Shown: positions 44,308 through 54,036, numbered from the stretch's first letter. The stretch: DNA of 64,000 nt from Alcanivorax sp. (GCA_022449455.1 JAKUPL010000016.1:38625-102624), one strand, 5' to 3'. Notes: generated from the letters alone by a model not told the origin. A program made the numbers and translations.

Positions 44308-46020
44308 TCAGACCGGTGATCGCAAGGCGTCGTCGAGAGTGGAATGAAAGGTGCAGGCTTCGGGGCGCGATTCCTGGCCGGCGCGCGCCAGGGTCTTGAG
44401 CGGCTGAAACTGCAGGTCGGCGATGCGCACCCGGGTGCCGGCCTCTTCGCAGCGGTCCAGAAAGCCCTGCAGGGCGGCCAGACCGCCGGCATCCATCACC
44501 GGCACCCCGTCCATATACAGCACCAGCATCCGCCGCTCGCCGGCCAGCTCCGCCAGCTCGGCGAATACCCGGTCGGCGGCGGCGAAGAACAGCGCACCAC
44601 TGATCTTGAACACCGCCCAGTCAGCCGGTGGGTCATAGGCCTTTACCCGTGCCGAGGCGGTGATGTCGGACACCCGGGTCATGGCGGCGATTTCGCGCAC
44701 GAACAGCACCGACGCCAGCAGCACCCCCACGGTAATGGCCACCACCATATCCACCAGCACGGTCAGCGCGAAGCAGGTCAGGAACACCAGCACATCACCC
44801 AGCGGCGCCCGCCGCACCAGCTTCACCGCCTTGGGCGCCTCGCTCATGTTCCAGGCCACCAGCATCAACAGCGCCGCCATGGCGGGCATGGGCAGATAGC
44901 CCAGCCAACGGGCCAGGGCGACCATGGCCAGCAGCACCACCAGGGCATGCACCATCGCCGCCACCGGTGTTTGCGCGCCGGCCTTGTAGTTGGCGGCGGA
45001 ACGGGCCAGGGCGGCGGTGGCGGTAATGCCGCCGAACAGGGGCACCACCAGATTGCCGATGCCCTGCCCCAGCAATTCGCTGTTGGCGCTGTGGCGCCGG
45101 CCAGTCATGCCATCCAGCACCACCGCGCACAGCAGCGACTCGATGGCGCCCAGCATGGCGATGGCGAACGCGGTGGGCACCAGACTCACCGCCAGGCGCG
45201 CCAGCTCGCCCCAGGGCAAGGGCTCACCGTGGCGTGCCCAGGGCCAGGCCAGCTCCGGCAGCACCGGCGGGATGCCTTTGCCGCTCAGGCCGTTGTCCAG
45301 CACATAGTGGAAACGGGACGCGATGGTGGGCACCTCGGCGCCCAGGTGGTTGAACCACAGCGCCAGCAGCGCGCCCACCAGCACCGCCGGCAGATGCGGC
45401 GGCAGCGGCGTTTTCAGACGGGGCCAGGCCAGCAGCGTGACCAGCGTGGCCGCCGCCACCGCCAGACTGGCCGGGTCCAGGCCCGGCAGCGCCCCGGCCA
45501 GAGCCATCAGCTTGCCCAGGTAGGACTCCGGCAGCGCCTCCAGCGGCAGCCCGAGAAAGTCCTTGATCTGCAGGGTGGCGATCACCACCGCGATGCCGGC
45601 GGTAAACCCCAGCGTCACCGGCGGCGGGATGTATTCGATCAACCGGCCCAGACGCAACACCGCCATCGCCACCAGCATCACGCCGGCCATCATGGTGGCT
45701 AGCAGCAGGCCGGTGATCCCGTGGCTCTGGGCCACCGGGTAGAGAATCACCACGAAGGCGGCGGTGGGGCCGGAAATGCTGAAACGCGAGCCGCCCAGCA
45801 GGGCGATCAGAAAGCCGCCCACGATGGCCGTATAAAGGCCGTACTGCGGCGCCACCCCACTGGCGATGGCCAGCGCCATGGACAGGGGAATGGCAATCAG
45901 GCCCACGGTCAGACCCGCGGCCAGGTCCCGGCCCAGACGCCGCCGGTCGTAGCCCTCGGCCAGGCTCTCGCGCAGCGCGTGGGCGGGACGCAGGGAAAAA
46001 AGGTGCGCTCGATGAGACAT
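44308..46020 (-). CDS. SulP family anion transporter with STAS domain
   Basis: Membrane transporter of 570 residues in the SLC26/SulP family, with about 12-14 helices. The N-terminal signature A-A-G-L-T-V-G-L-I-A-I-P-L-S-M-A-L-A and P-Q-Y-G-L-Y-T-A near residues 35-65, and S-I-S-G-P-T-A-A-F near 85 are clear. The C-terminal STAS domain (about 460-560) contains L-Y-M-D-G-V-P-V-M-D-A-G-G-L. Substrate may be sulfate, bicarbonate or another anion. I chose the ATG at 46020 (MSHRAHLFSL). Confidence 0.92.
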   Translation of the reverse strand: MSHRAHLFSLRPAHALRESLAEGYDRRRLGRDLAAGLTVGLIAIPLSMALAIASGVAPQYGLYTAIVGGFLIALLGGSRFSISGPTAAFVVILYPVAQSHGITGLLLATMMAGVMLVAMAVLRLGRLIEYIPPPVTLGFTAGIAVVIATLQIKDFLGLPLEALPESYLGKLMALAGALPGLDPASLAVAAATLVTLLAWPRLKTPLPPHLPAVLVGALLALWFNHLGAEVPTIASRFHYVLDNGLSGKGIPPVLPELAWPWARHGEPLPWGELARLAVSLVPTAFAIAMLGAIESLLCAVVLDGMTGRRHSANSELLGQGIGNLVVPLFGGITATAALARSAANYKAGAQTPVAAMVHALVVLLAMVALARWLGYLPMPAMAALLMLVAWNMSEAPKAVKLVRRAPLGDVLVFLTCFALTVLVDMVVAITVGVLLASVLFVREIAAMTRVSDITASARVKAYDPPADWAVFKISGALFFAAADRVFAELAELAGERRMLVLYMDGVPVMDAGGLAALQGFLDRCEEAGTRVRIADLQFQPLKTLARAGQESRPEACTFHSTLDDALRSPV

Positions 46021-46155
46021 GGACGGCCCCGACCCGGTTGAAAAACGACTGGCGGGCATTATATTTCAATGAGACCCGAATCATATGTTAATCAAATTAA
46101 CATGCCGAAATGAACATCGGCTCGGGCAATGACCGCGACCCTGACCGGAGGCACC

Positions 46156-46356
46156 GTGGAAAAACGTACCGCCCGCCTGACTTTGCTGATCGATCCCCGC
46201 AAGAAGGCGATGTTCGAGCAGCTCTGTGCCCGGGAAGACGTGACGCCGTCTCAGAAGGTACGGCAATTCATCCGGGACTACGTTCAGCAGCAGTTGGGCG
46301 ACGACTGGATGGACGACGCGGAGGCGGCGTTGCGGACCAAGGAGGGCGACGATTGA
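46156..46356 (+). CDS. Small putative ribbon-helix-helix (CopG-like) protein
   Basis: A 66-residue protein starting at GTG with an excellent ribosome binding site (GGAGG, four bases upstream); the in-frame ATG at 46129 is less likely. The order beta strand (TARLTLLID) then two helices ([28 protein letters not shown]) fits a ribbon-helix-helix DNA-binding protein. No toxin gene follows: the next gene is ahpC. An acidic tail ends the protein. Confidence 0.6.
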   Translation: MEKRTARLTLLIDPRKKAMFEQLCAREDVTPSQKVRQFIRDYVQQQLGDDWMDDAEAALRTKEGDD

Positions 46357-46369
46357 GGTGAATCCTTCG

Positions 46370-46406
46370 ATAGGAGACACCAATCATGATTATTTCCGCA
46401 ATCCAT
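46370..46406 (+). promoter_or_regulatory. OxyR-like binding site upstream of ahpC
   Basis: Four tetramers with exact 7-base spacing, ATAG-N7-CAAT-N7-ATTT-N7-CCAT, against the OxyR consensus ATAG-N7-CTAT-N7-ATAG-N7-CTAT: 12 of 16 defined positions agree. It lies about 70 bases upstream of the ahpC start. AhpCF is a classic OxyR target, which supports the assignment. Confidence 0.5.
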
Positions 46407-46477
46407 TATTAATATCACACCTTCACCCCTATCTTAGTGGGTGTCACGTTGACCACTCTCAAAAGGAGCTTTACGAC

Positions 46478-47041
46478 ATGTCTGTAATCAACACCGAAAT
46501 CAAACCGTTCAAGGCCCAGGCGTTCAAAGATGGCAAGTTCATCGAAGTGAGCGATGCCGACGTCAAAGGCAACTGGGCGGTGTTCTTCTTCTACCCGGCC
46601 GACTTCACCTTTGTATGCCCCACCGAGCTGGGTGACGTGGCCGATCACTACGAAGAGTTCCAAAAGATGGGCGTGGAAATCTATTCCGTTTCCACCGACA
46701 CCCACTTCACCCACAAAGCGTGGCACGACAGCTCCGAAACCATCGGCAAGATCAAGTACACCATGATCGGTGATCCGACCGCGACCATCAGCCGTAACTT
46801 CGAAGTGCTGCGTGAGAACGAAGGCCTGGCCAACCGCGGCACCTTCATCGTCGATCCCGACGGCGTGATTCAGGCTCTGGAAATCACCGCCGAAGGCATT
46901 GGCCGTGACGCTTCCGACCTGCTCCGCAAAGTGAAAGCGGCACAGTACGTGCGTGCTCATCCGGGCGAAGTGTGCCCCGCCAAATGGAAAGAAGGCGAAG
47001 AAACCCTGGCACCGTCCCTGGATCTGGTTGGCAAGATCTGA
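46478..47041 (+). CDS. ahpC: AhpC, alkyl hydroperoxide reductase peroxiredoxin subunit
   Basis: Typical 2-Cys peroxiredoxin that reduces H2O2 and organic hydroperoxides. 187 residues, AhpC length. Peroxidatic Cys47 in [10 protein letters not shown] and resolving Cys166 in GEVCPAKW. The start at 46478 follows AAAAGGAG with good spacing. ahpF follows after 91 bases. A GC-rich hairpin in the gap (about 47066-47086) might reduce read-through. Confidence 0.97.
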   Translation: MSVINTEIKPFKAQAFKDGKFIEVSDADVKGNWAVFFFYPADFTFVCPTELGDVADHYEEFQKMGVEIYSVSTDTHFTHKAWHDSSETIGKIKYTMIGDPTATISRNFEVLRENEGLANRGTFIVDPDGVIQALEITAEGIGRDASDLLRKVKAAQYVRAHPGEVCPAKWKEGEETLAPSLDLVGKI

Positions 47042-47132
47042 TCACGCTCTGACCGTGTGATTCCGGCCCGGGCCGCGTGCCCGGGTCTCTTCCGCTCTAC
47101 CCCCTATTCCTTTCTAGTTCATGGAGACCGGC

Positions 47133-48704
47133 ATGCTGGACGCCAATCTGAAAACCCAATTGCAATCCTACATGGAGCGCATCACGCAACCGTTTGAAAT
47201 GGTCGCGTCCCTGGACGATGGCGACAAATCCAGGGAACTGTCGGAGCTGCTGCACGAAATCGAAGGCATGTCCGATAAGATCAGCCTGCGCGAGGACGGC
47301 GACGACGACCGTAAGCCCTCGTTCAGCCTGAATCGTGTCGACGGCGACATCAGCCTGCGTTTCGCCGGCATCCCCATGGGCCACGAATTCACGTCGCTGG
47401 TGCTGGCGCTTCTGCAGGTGGGTGGCCACCCGCCCAAGGCCAGCGACGAAGTGATCGACCAGGTGAAGGCGCTGGAAGGCGACTTCCGGTTCGAGACCTA
47501 TTTTTCCCTGTCCTGCCAGAACTGCCCGGACGTGGTCCAGGCATTGAATCTGATGGCGGTCCTCAACCCCAACATCCAGCACGTGGCCATCGACGGCGCC
47601 CTGTTCCAGGACGAAGTGGAAAGCCGTGAAGTGATGGCGGTGCCCAGCGTGTTCCTGAACGGCGAACCGTTCGGCCAGGGCCGCATGGATCTGGAAGAGA
47701 TCATCGCCAAGCTGGACACCGGCGCCGCCGAGCGTGACGCCGAGAAACTCAACGCCAAGGACCCGTTTGACGTCCTGGTGGTCGGCGGCGGCCCGGCGGG
47801 CGCGGCAAGCGCCATCTACGCCGCCCGCAAGGGTATCCGCACAGGTGTGGCCGCGGAACGCTTTGGCGGCCAGGTGCTGGACACCAACGCCATCGAAAAC
47901 TTTATCTCGGTGGCGGAAACCGAGGGGCCGAAGCTGGCCTCCGCGCTGGAAGAGCATGTCCGCAGCTACGAAGTGGATATCATGAATCTGCAGCGCGCCG
48001 AGCAGCTGATCCCGGCTTCCCAGGAAGGCGGGCTGCACGAAGTGCGCTTCGCTTCCGGCGCCAGCCTGAAGTCGAAAACCCTGGTCCTGGCCACCGGCGC
48101 CCGCTGGCGCAAGATCAACGTGCCTGGCGAATCCGAGTACCAAGGCAAGGGTGTGGCCTACTGCCCGCACTGCGACGGTCCGCTCTTCAAGGGCAAGGAC
48201 GTGGCGGTGATCGGCGGCGGTAACTCCGGCGTGGAAGCGGCCATCGACCTGGCCGGCGTGGTCAAGCACGTGACCCTGCTGGAGTTCGACGACAAACTGC
48301 GCGCGGACGCGGTGCTGCAGAAGAAGCTGCACAGTCTGCCCAACGTGACCGTGCTGGTGAGCGCCCAGACCACCGAGATCACCGGTGAGAACGGCCGCGT
48401 CAACGGTCTGGTCTACAAGGACCGTAAGACCGAAGAAGAGCATACCGTGGCGCTGGCGGGTGTGTTCGTGCAGATTGGTCTGCTGCCCAACACCGACTGG
48501 CTCAAGGGCAGTGTGGAGCTGACCGCCCATGGCGAGATCATCGTCGACGCGCGCGGCGAAACGTCCGTGCCTGGCGTGTTCGCGGCCGGCGACGTCACCA
48601 CCGTGCCGTACAAGCAGATCGTGATCGCGGTGGGCGAAGGCGCCAAGGCGGCGCTGAGTGCGTTCGATCATCTGATCCGTCACTCGGTGAGCGACGCCGC
48701 CTGA
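47133..48704 (+). CDS. ahpF: AhpF, alkyl hydroperoxide reductase flavoprotein subunit
   Basis: NADH-dependent disulfide reductase that regenerates AhpC. 523 residues: an N-terminal tandem thioredoxin-like domain (about 1-200) with its CxxC at Cys128-Cys131 (SCQNCPD), then a TrxR-like FAD/NAD(P)-binding part ([10 protein letters not shown] near 215; [11 protein letters not shown] near 360) with active-site Cys344-Cys347 (YCPHCDGP). I start at 47133 ([10 protein letters not shown]), as in E. coli AhpF, with GGAG six bases upstream; the ATG at 47121 supplies that GGAG and is not likely the start. Confidence 0.97.
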   Translation: MLDANLKTQLQSYMERITQPFEMVASLDDGDKSRELSELLHEIEGMSDKISLREDGDDDRKPSFSLNRVDGDISLRFAGIPMGHEFTSLVLALLQVGGHPPKASDEVIDQVKALEGDFRFETYFSLSCQNCPDVVQALNLMAVLNPNIQHVAIDGALFQDEVESREVMAVPSVFLNGEPFGQGRMDLEEIIAKLDTGAAERDAEKLNAKDPFDVLVVGGGPAGAASAIYAARKGIRTGVAAERFGGQVLDTNAIENFISVAETEGPKLASALEEHVRSYEVDIMNLQRAEQLIPASQEGGLHEVRFASGASLKSKTLVLATGARWRKINVPGESEYQGKGVAYCPHCDGPLFKGKDVAVIGGGNSGVEAAIDLAGVVKHVTLLEFDDKLRADAVLQKKLHSLPNVTVLVSAQTTEITGENGRVNGLVYKDRKTEEEHTVALAGVFVQIGLLPNTDWLKGSVELTAHGEIIVDARGETSVPGVFAAGDVTTVPYKQIVIAVGEGAKAALSAFDHLIRHSVSDAA

Positions 48705-48726
48705 TCCCGACCGCCACGCCGGCAAT

Positions 48727-48767
48727 AAAAAGCCCGGCCCACTCAGGTGGGCCGGGCTTTTTTATGG
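48727..48767 (+). terminator. Intrinsic terminator of ahpCF
   Basis: Stem AGCCCGGCCCAC-TCAG-GTGGGCCGGGCT followed by T6, about 25 bases after the ahpF stop. Confidence 0.95.
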
Positions 48768-49084
48768 TTCATCGCGCTTTGACGGGAAATCGATGCGAGG
48801 GGTCTCTATCCGGGACGCGGATCTGTGTGGGTGCCTTCCGGGTACGGACAACGATGAACCAGGGCGTAGAGGTGGCGGCTTCGTAGAGCCCATCTTTGAA
48901 CCGGCAGGCTCCGTTTTTCGCTCCGCCAGCCGTTTGAAGCGGCACGCAGCGCTGAGGTTCAGCGGTTCAGGGCGCCACGGACCAAGACGGATTCAGGAGT
49001 CAGAAGGAGTAATAGGTAGGGGCGGACAGTGAACCGAGTTACGTTGTTTGTGCGACCAAGCAACCACGCGAGGACACTGCCGCC
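48768..49084. other. Region between the ahpCF terminator and the transposase remnant
   Basis: No gene, tRNA or known RNA is recognised. Short weak open frames exist on both strands but have no family match or convincing start. It may hold the decayed left end of the ISL3-type element; I did not find a matching pair of terminal inverted repeats. Confidence 0.4.
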
Positions 49085-49394
49085 ATGGGCGATGCTACGT
49101 TCCCCGGGGCCGGCTGGGAAGGCTTTATCGCCACCCGGTTTGTTCCGCTCTCCGACTCCCAGTGCCAGATTGACCTGATTCCCGATCCTCAAGTGCCGGC
49201 CCGTTGCCCGCGCTGCCGGCGCCCCTGCTCCCTGATCCACGACACCACCGTACGCCGCATCCGCGACCGGGACCTGTTCGAGTACCGGGTCTGGTTGTCG
49301 GTGCCGATACGGCGGGTACATGGCCTATGGCTACCGGGACAGCGATTACTTCTTCCTCAAGATCAAAGCCGCCTTTCCCGGGAATCCGCGATGA
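49085..49394 (+). pseudogene. ISL3-family transposase remnant with internal deletion
   Basis: The N-terminal ~75 residues match the zinc-binding start of ISL3 transposases (C-P-R-C-R-R-P-C, then H-D-T-T-V-R-R-I-R-D and V-W-L-S-V-P-I-R-R). Near 49310 the frame jumps and the DNA reads a typical ISL3 C-terminus, M-A-Y-G-Y-R-D-S-D-Y-F-F-L-K-I-K-A-A-F-P-G-N-P-R, to a stop at 49392-49394. The ~300 residues of the catalytic core are absent. The element is dead; a full-length ISL3 transposase is about 400-440 residues. Confidence 0.7.
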
Positions 49395-49403
49395 ACCTTT
49401 TTT

Positions 49404-49447
49404 ATGCGGTCCCAACTCCGTAGGAGGCTGCGGAGTTGGGACCGCAT
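49404..49447. repeat. Perfect 17-base inverted repeat (hairpin)
   Basis: ATGCGGTCCCAACTCCG and its exact reverse complement, 10-base loop TAGGAGGCTG. No T run follows on the plus strand (ACC instead). It lies between the transposase remnant and the rplQ terminator. It resembles REP-like palindromes in base content. Confidence 0.8.
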
Positions 49448-49454
49448 ACCAGGC

Positions 49455-49495
49455 AAAACAAAACCCCCGCGCCGTCTCCGGTGCGGGGGTTTCGT
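49455..49495 (-). terminator. Intrinsic terminator of the alpha operon (after rplQ)
   Basis: On the minus strand ACCCCCGCACCGG-AGA-CGGCGCGGGGGTTTTG: a long GC stem followed by TTTTGTTTTG, about 35 bases beyond the rplQ stop. Confidence 0.85.
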
Positions 49496-49526
49496 CTCAG
49501 CACGCGGCCGCGGACGGCCTGCGGGC

Positions 49527-49910
49527 TTATTCGGCTTCGACGGCCTCGCCTTCCGGGCGATCCACCAGCTCGACGTACGCCATGGGGGCGTTGTCGCCGG
49601 CACGGAAGCCCATCTTCAGGATGCGCAGGTAGCCGCCAGGGCGGGACTTGTAGCGCGGGCCCAGCTCGTTGAACAGCTTGCCCACCATTTCCTTCGACCG
49701 GGTGCGGTCGAACGCCAGCCGACGGTTGGCCACGGAGTCTTCCTTGGCCAGGGTGATCAGGGGCTCGGCCACCCGACGCAGTTCCTTGGCTTTGGGAAGC
49801 GTGGTCTTGATCGCTTCGTGTTCAAACAGCGACACCGCCATGTTGCGGAACATGGCCTGACGGTGTGAGCTGTTCCGGTTCAGTTTTCTGCCGCTCTTGC
49901 GATGACGCAT
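49527..49910 (-). CDS. rplQ: RplQ, 50S ribosomal protein L17
   Basis: L17, 127 residues, beginning [20 protein letters not shown], the near-universal start, with [15 protein letters not shown] near residue 32. Last gene of the alpha operon, 20 bases after rpoA, followed by the terminator. Confidence 0.98.
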   Translation of the reverse strand: MRHRKSGRKLNRNSSHRQAMFRNMAVSLFEHEAIKTTLPKAKELRRVAEPLITLAKEDSVANRRLAFDRTRSKEMVGKLFNELGPRYKSRPGGYLRILKMGFRAGDNAPMAYVELVDRPEGEAVEAE

Positions 49911-49930
49911 GGTTCTGTTCCTAAAATCGA

Positions 49931-50938
49931 TTAACGCAACTTGGTGTTGAGCCGGTCATCGTCCCGGAGGCTGACCGGCGGCCAGTTTTCCAGGCGCATG
50001 CCCAGCGACAGGCCTTTGGAAGCCAGCACGTCCTTGATCTCGGTGAGGGACTTCTTGCCCAGGTTGGGCGTCTTCAGAAGTTCCACCTCGGTACGCTGTA
50101 CCAGGTCACCGATGTAGTAGATGTTCTCCGCTTTCAAACAGTTGGCGGAGCGGACGGTCAGCTCCAGATCGTCCACCGGGCGCAGCAGGATCGGATCGAT
50201 TTCCTCACGTTCCTGCTTGGGTTCCGGCTTGGAATCCTGCTCCAGATCGACGAACACGGCGATCTGTTGCTGAAGAATGGTGGCCGCGCGGCGAATCGCC
50301 TCTTCCGGGTCGATGGTGCCGTCGGTCTCCAGATCGATCACCAGCTTGTCCAGGTCGGTACGCTGCTCCACCCGGGCGGCTTCCACCACATAGGCCACGC
50401 GACGTACCGGGCTGTAGCTGGCGTCCAGCTGCAGGCGGCCGATACCACGGGTCTCATCGTCGTCGTTCTGACGGCTGTCAGCGGCTTCGTAGCCACGGCC
50501 CTTGCGCACTTTCATGCGCACGCGCAGCTCGGTGTCGCCGGTGATGGTGCAGATCAGATGGTCCGGGTTGACGATTTCCACGCTGTGATCGCGCTGGATA
50601 TCGTCGGCGGTCACGTCACCGGGACCCTTCTTCACCAGCTCCAGGGTGGCCTCGTCACGATCGTCCATCTTCAGGGCCACGCCCTTCAGGTTGAGGAGGA
50701 TGTTGATCACATCTTCCTGCACACCCTCGATGGAGGAATACTCGTGCTGTACGCCTTCGATCTCCACTTCGGTGATCGCGCAGCCCGGCATGCTGGACAG
50801 CAGAATGCGGCGCAGCGAGGTGCCCAGAGTGTGGCCGAAACCACGCTCCAGCGGCTCCAGAACGACCTTGGCGTGGGTCTCGCTGATCGCGTTGACCGCG
50901 ATCGAGCGGGGCGTGAGAAATTCGTTCACGGCGGTCAT
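49931..50938 (-). CDS. rpoA: RpoA, RNA polymerase alpha subunit
   Basis: Alpha subunit of 335 residues. The N-terminal assembly domain (about 1-235) shows [22 protein letters not shown] near residue 30. A linker rich in Glu/Lys follows, then the C-terminal DNA- and activator-binding domain (about 250-325) with [10 protein letters not shown] and [12 protein letters not shown]. Between rpsD and rplQ with 20-base gaps. Confidence 0.98.
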   Translation of the reverse strand: MTAVNEFLTPRSIAVNAISETHAKVVLEPLERGFGHTLGTSLRRILLSSMPGCAITEVEIEGVQHEYSSIEGVQEDVINILLNLKGVALKMDDRDEATLELVKKGPGDVTADDIQRDHSVEIVNPDHLICTITGDTELRVRMKVRKGRGYEAADSRQNDDDETRGIGRLQLDASYSPVRRVAYVVEAARVEQRTDLDKLVIDLETDGTIDPEEAIRRAATILQQQIAVFVDLEQDSKPEPKQEREEIDPILLRPVDDLELTVRSANCLKAENIYYIGDLVQRTEVELLKTPNLGKKSLTEIKDVLASKGLSLGMRLENWPPVSLRDDDRLNTKLR

Positions 50939-50958
50939 AGAGATCCCTCAGGCAGTCG

Positions 50959-51585
50959 TTACTTGGAGTACAGCTCGACGATCAGGTTTTCGTTGATCTC
51001 GGCCGGCAGATCGATGCGCTCCGGGCGGGCCTTGAAGGTGCCCTCGAGCTTCTTCTCGTCCACTTCCACCCAGGTCGGGAAGCCGCGTTGCTGAGCCAGC
51101 TCCATGGCGTTCTTCACGCGCAGCTGGTTCTTGGACTTCTCACGCACGCTGACCACGTCACCGGGCGCGACCTGATAAGAGGCGATGTTCACGCTCTGAC
51201 CGTTGACCAGAATGGCGCGGTGGGCCACCAGCTGACGGGCTTCGGAGCGGGTCGCGCCGAAACCGAGGCGGTAAACCACGTTGTCCAGACGGCCTTCCAG
51301 CAGCTGCAGCAGCACCTCACCGGTGGCGCCACGGGAACGGGCGGCTTTCTTGTAGTAGCCGCGGAACTGCTTCTCCAGCACGCCGTACATACGACGGACT
51401 TTCTGTTTTTCACGAAGCTGCACGCCGTAATCGGACAGACGACCGGGGCGACGGCCACCGGCGGCCTGGCCCGGGGGCTGTTCCGCCTTGCACTTGGACT
51501 CAAGCGGACGGATGCCGCTCTTCAGGAACAGGTCAGTGCCTTCACGACGGGAAAGCTTGCATTTGGGACCGATGTATCTTGCCAT
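50959..51585 (-). CDS. rpsD: RpsD, 30S ribosomal protein S4
   Basis: Binds 16S rRNA early in assembly; in E. coli it also represses the alpha operon. 208 residues. N-terminal [20 protein letters not shown] and an S4 RNA-binding domain (about 95-155; [22 protein letters not shown]). Only two of the four N-terminal zinc-site Cys positions remain, the common C-minus form. Confidence 0.98.
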   Translation of the reverse strand: MARYIGPKCKLSRREGTDLFLKSGIRPLESKCKAEQPPGQAAGGRRPGRLSDYGVQLREKQKVRRMYGVLEKQFRGYYKKAARSRGATGEVLLQLLEGRLDNVVYRLGFGATRSEARQLVAHRAILVNGQSVNIASYQVAPGDVVSVREKSKNQLRVKNAMELAQQRGFPTWVEVDEKKLEGTFKARPERIDLPAEINENLIVELYSK

Positions 51586-51601
51586 CTTGCTCTAACTCCC
51601 G

Positions 51602-52000
51602 TTACACGCGGCGCTTCTTGGGCGGACGACAACCGTTGTGCGGAATCGGCGTCACGTCCTGGATGTGGGTGATTTTGTAGCCACAGGCATTGAGGGCGCG
51701 AATAGAGGACTCGCGGCCCGGGCCGGGGCCCTTCACGCGCACTTCCAGGTTTTTCAGGCCATAGTCCTTGGCGGCATTGCCCGCGTTCTCGGCGGCTACC
51801 TGCGCCGCGAACGGGGTGCTCTTGCGAGAACCACGGAAGCCCGCACCACCGGAGGTCGCCCAGGACAGCGCGTTGCCCTGACGGTCGGTGATGGTGATGA
51901 TGGTGTTGTTGAAAGAAGCGTGAACGTGCGCGATACCGTCCGCAACGGTCCGCGTTACCTTCTTCCGACGTGCGCCACTGTCTCTTTTCGCTTTAGCCAT
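51602..52000 (-). CDS. rpsK: RpsK, 30S ribosomal protein S11
   Basis: S11 of the 30S platform. 132 residues from [16 protein letters not shown]. Conserved [15 protein letters not shown] and the C-terminal [12 protein letters not shown]. The start at 52000 fits the family; a TTG three codons upstream is unlikely. Confidence 0.98.
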   Translation of the reverse strand: MAKAKRDSGARRKKVTRTVADGIAHVHASFNNTIITITDRQGNALSWATSGGAGFRGSRKSTPFAAQVAAENAGNAAKDYGLKNLEVRVKGPGPGRESSIRALNACGYKITHIQDVTPIPHNGCRPPKKRRV

Positions 52001-52022
52001 GTTGCTCAATCCAAATCAGGAC

Positions 52023-52379
52023 TTACTTGCGGATCGGTTTCCGCGGGCCCTTACGGGTCCGGGCATTGGTTTTGGTGCGCTGCCCGCGCAGGGGCAGGCT
52101 GCGGCGATGACGGATACCGCGGTTGCAGCCGAGATCCATCAAGCGCTTGATGTTCATGTTGATTTCCCGGCGCAGATCGCCTTCCGTGGAAACCTTGGCC
52201 ACTTCGGCGCGGATCGCGTCCAGCTGGTCGCCGGACAGATCACGAACCTTGGCCGTCGGGTCGATGCCGGTCTGCTCGCAGATGCTGCGGGCACGGGTGC
52301 GGCCGATCCCGAAAATATAGGTGAGGGAAATCACCGTATGCTTGTTGTCCGGGATGTTAACGCCTGCAATACGGGCCAT
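52023..52379 (-). CDS. rpsM: RpsM, 30S ribosomal protein S13
   Basis: S13 of the 30S head, contacting the 50S subunit. 118 residues from [20 protein letters not shown], with a helix-two-turn-helix and the basic C-terminus [15 protein letters not shown]. First gene of the alpha operon, preceded by a 124-base leader. Confidence 0.98.
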   Translation of the reverse strand: MARIAGVNIPDNKHTVISLTYIFGIGRTRARSICEQTGIDPTAKVRDLSGDQLDAIRAEVAKVSTEGDLRREINMNIKRLMDLGCNRGIRHRRSLPLRGQRTKTNARTRKGPRKPIRK

Positions 52380-52437
52380 CCGAATATCTCCGATTCACAA
52401 CGCGGTGGTGCCAGGCTCTGGCGCCGAAAGGCGGAAG

Positions 52438-52466
52438 AGTCTAGCGTCACACCGACTGAATTTCAA
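52438..52466 (-). promoter_or_regulatory. Candidate promoter of the alpha operon
   Basis: On the minus strand TTGAAA (52466-52461), exactly 17 bases, then TAGACT (52443-52438), about 60 bases upstream of rpsM. The leader that follows contains the stem CCGCC-TTTC-GGCG near 52420-52433 and a CCAG/CTGG pair. In E. coli this leader is the target of S4 feedback. Confidence 0.6.
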
Positions 52467-52503
52467 CCAAATCCAAGGAAAGAAGTTCTGCCCCGACAGA
52501 GCC

Positions 52504-52620
52504 TTAGCCCTGGCGCTGCTTGTGCCGGGGTTCGGCACTGCAGATCACCATGACGCGACCCTTACGACGGATCACCTTGCAGTTGCGGCAGATCTTCTTC
52601 ACAGAAGCCTGAACTTTCAT
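52504..52620 (-). CDS. rpmJ: RpmJ, 50S ribosomal protein L36
   Basis: Very short protein of 38 residues read directly from the sequence: it begins [20 protein letters not shown] and ends [11 protein letters not shown]. The zinc ribbon is intact: Cys11, Cys14, Cys27 and His33, the zinc-containing form. It lies 36 bases after secY, as in the E. coli spc operon end. Confidence 0.95.
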   Translation of the reverse strand: MKVQASVKKICRNCKVIRRKGRVMVICSAEPRHKQRQG

Positions 52621-52656
52621 CGCACTCGCCTCGTTTTACCGTTGGCCCGCGGGCCG

Positions 52657-54036
52657 TTAACGCACCAGACCGGTGCCGCCATACCCTTTCAGGTTGGCTT
52701 TCTTCATCAACTTTTCGTACTGGGTGGACATCAGGTGCGAGTTGACCTGCGACCAGAAGTCCATCACCACCACCACCACGATCAGCAGGGAGGTGCCGCC
52801 CAGATAGAAAGGCACGTTCCAGACCGCCTGCAGGCCCAGGGGCAGCAGACAGACCAGGGTCATGTAAACCGCGCCGATCAGCGTCAGGCGGCCCATCACC
52901 GTGTCGATATAACGGGCGGACTGCTCACCGGGACGAATGCCGGGGATATAGGCCCCGGATTTCTTCAGGTTGTCCGCCACGTCTTTCGGGTTGAACACCA
53001 GCGCCGTGTAGAAGTAGCAAAAGAACACGATCGCCAGGGTAAACAACAAAATGTACAACGGCGTGCCAGGCAGCAGAGCGTCACTCACGGTGCGCAGCGT
53101 CTGGCCCCACCAGGAGTCCGGATCGCTGGTGCTGAACCACTGGCTGATGGACGCCGGGAACAGCAGGATCGAACTGGCGAAGATGGCCGGAATCACGCCC
53201 GCCATGTTCACCTTCAGCGGCAGATGGCTCTGCTGGGCCGCGTAGACCCGGCGGCCCTGCTGGCGCCGCGCGTAGTTCACGGTGATACGCCGCTGACCAC
53301 GCTCCACGAACACCACGCCGAAGATCACCGCCACCGCCACCAGAAACACCAGCAGCATGGCCAGCAGACTCAGATCGCCCTGCCGGGCGGACTCGAAGGT
53401 CTGCGCCACCGCGCCGGGCAGACCGGCCACGATGGAAGCGAAGATCAGCATCGAGATGCCGTTGCCGATGCCGCGCTCGGTGATCTGCTCACCCAGCCAC
53501 ATCAGGAAAACGGTCCCTGTCACCAGGGTGCTCACCGCCACGAAGTAGAAGCTCGCCACCTGCATGGAGGAAGCCGCTTCCGGCAGCAGGGTGATGCCCT
53601 GGCTCTTCAGCCCGGCGACCACACCGAAGGACTGAACCAGGCCCAGCACCACGGTCAGATACCGGGTGTACTGGGTGATCTTGCGGCGACCCTGCTCCCC
53701 TTCCTTGCGCAGCTGCTCAAGGGAGGGCACCACGGCGCTCATCAGCTGGATCACAATGCTCGCGGTGATGTACGGCATGATTCCGAGCGCAAAAATACTC
53801 ATGCGCTCCAGCGAACCGCCCGAGAACATGTTGAACAGGCCAAGAATGGTATCCCGGTTGTTGTTGAACATCTGTTGCAACGCGTCCGGGTTCATCCCCG
53901 GCACCGGAATGTGCGCACCAATGCGGAACACCACCAGGGCGCCCAGCAGAAACGCGATGCGGCGCCCCAGTTCACGGGTGGCGCCGCCGGAGGCCCCGGT
54001 GCTGTTCTTCAAAGTTTGTGCACGGTTCTTGGCCAT
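52657..54036 (-). CDS. secY: SecY, protein translocase channel
   Basis: Central channel of the Sec translocon, 459 residues with ten membrane helices. Conserved G-A-H-I-P-V-P-G-M near residue 42, [20 protein letters not shown] near 70, and the cytoplasmic loop N-Y-A-R-R-Q-Q-G-R. Its last helices end in G-T-G-L-V-R. It lies between rplO and rpmJ in the spc operon. Confidence 0.98.
   Translation of the reverse strand: MAKNRAQTLKNSTGASGGATRELGRRIAFLLGALVVFRIGAHIPVPGMNPDALQQMFNNNRDTILGLFNMFSGGSLERMSIFALGIMPYITASIVIQLMSAVVPSLEQLRKEGEQGRRKITQYTRYLTVVLGLVQSFGVVAGLKSQGITLLPEAASSMQVASFYFVAVSTLVTGTVFLMWLGEQITERGIGNGISMLIFASIVAGLPGAVAQTFESARQGDLSLLAMLLVFLVAVAVIFGVVFVERGQRRITVNYARRQQGRRVYAAQQSHLPLKVNMAGVIPAIFASSILLFPASISQWFSTSDPDSWWGQTLRTVSDALLPGTPLYILLFTLAIVFFCYFYTALVFNPKDVADNLKKSGAYIPGIRPGEQSARYIDTVMGRLTLIGAVYMTLVCLLPLGLQAVWNVPFYLGGTSLLIVVVVVMDFWSQVNSHLMSTQYEKLMKKANLKGYGGTGLVR

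Noticed and set aside
46129..46356. A toxin-antitoxin module at the putative CopG-like gene
   Set aside because: Only the antitoxin-like half is present; the next gene is ahpC and no toxin-sized ORF occurs.
47066..47086. GC-rich hairpin between ahpC and ahpF as a terminator
   Set aside because: No T run follows, and ahpF is expected to be co-transcribed. It might attenuate, but I cannot support a terminator call.
48768..49020. A second gene or small RNA before the transposase remnant
   Set aside because: The frames have no ribosome binding site, family match or consistent codon pattern.
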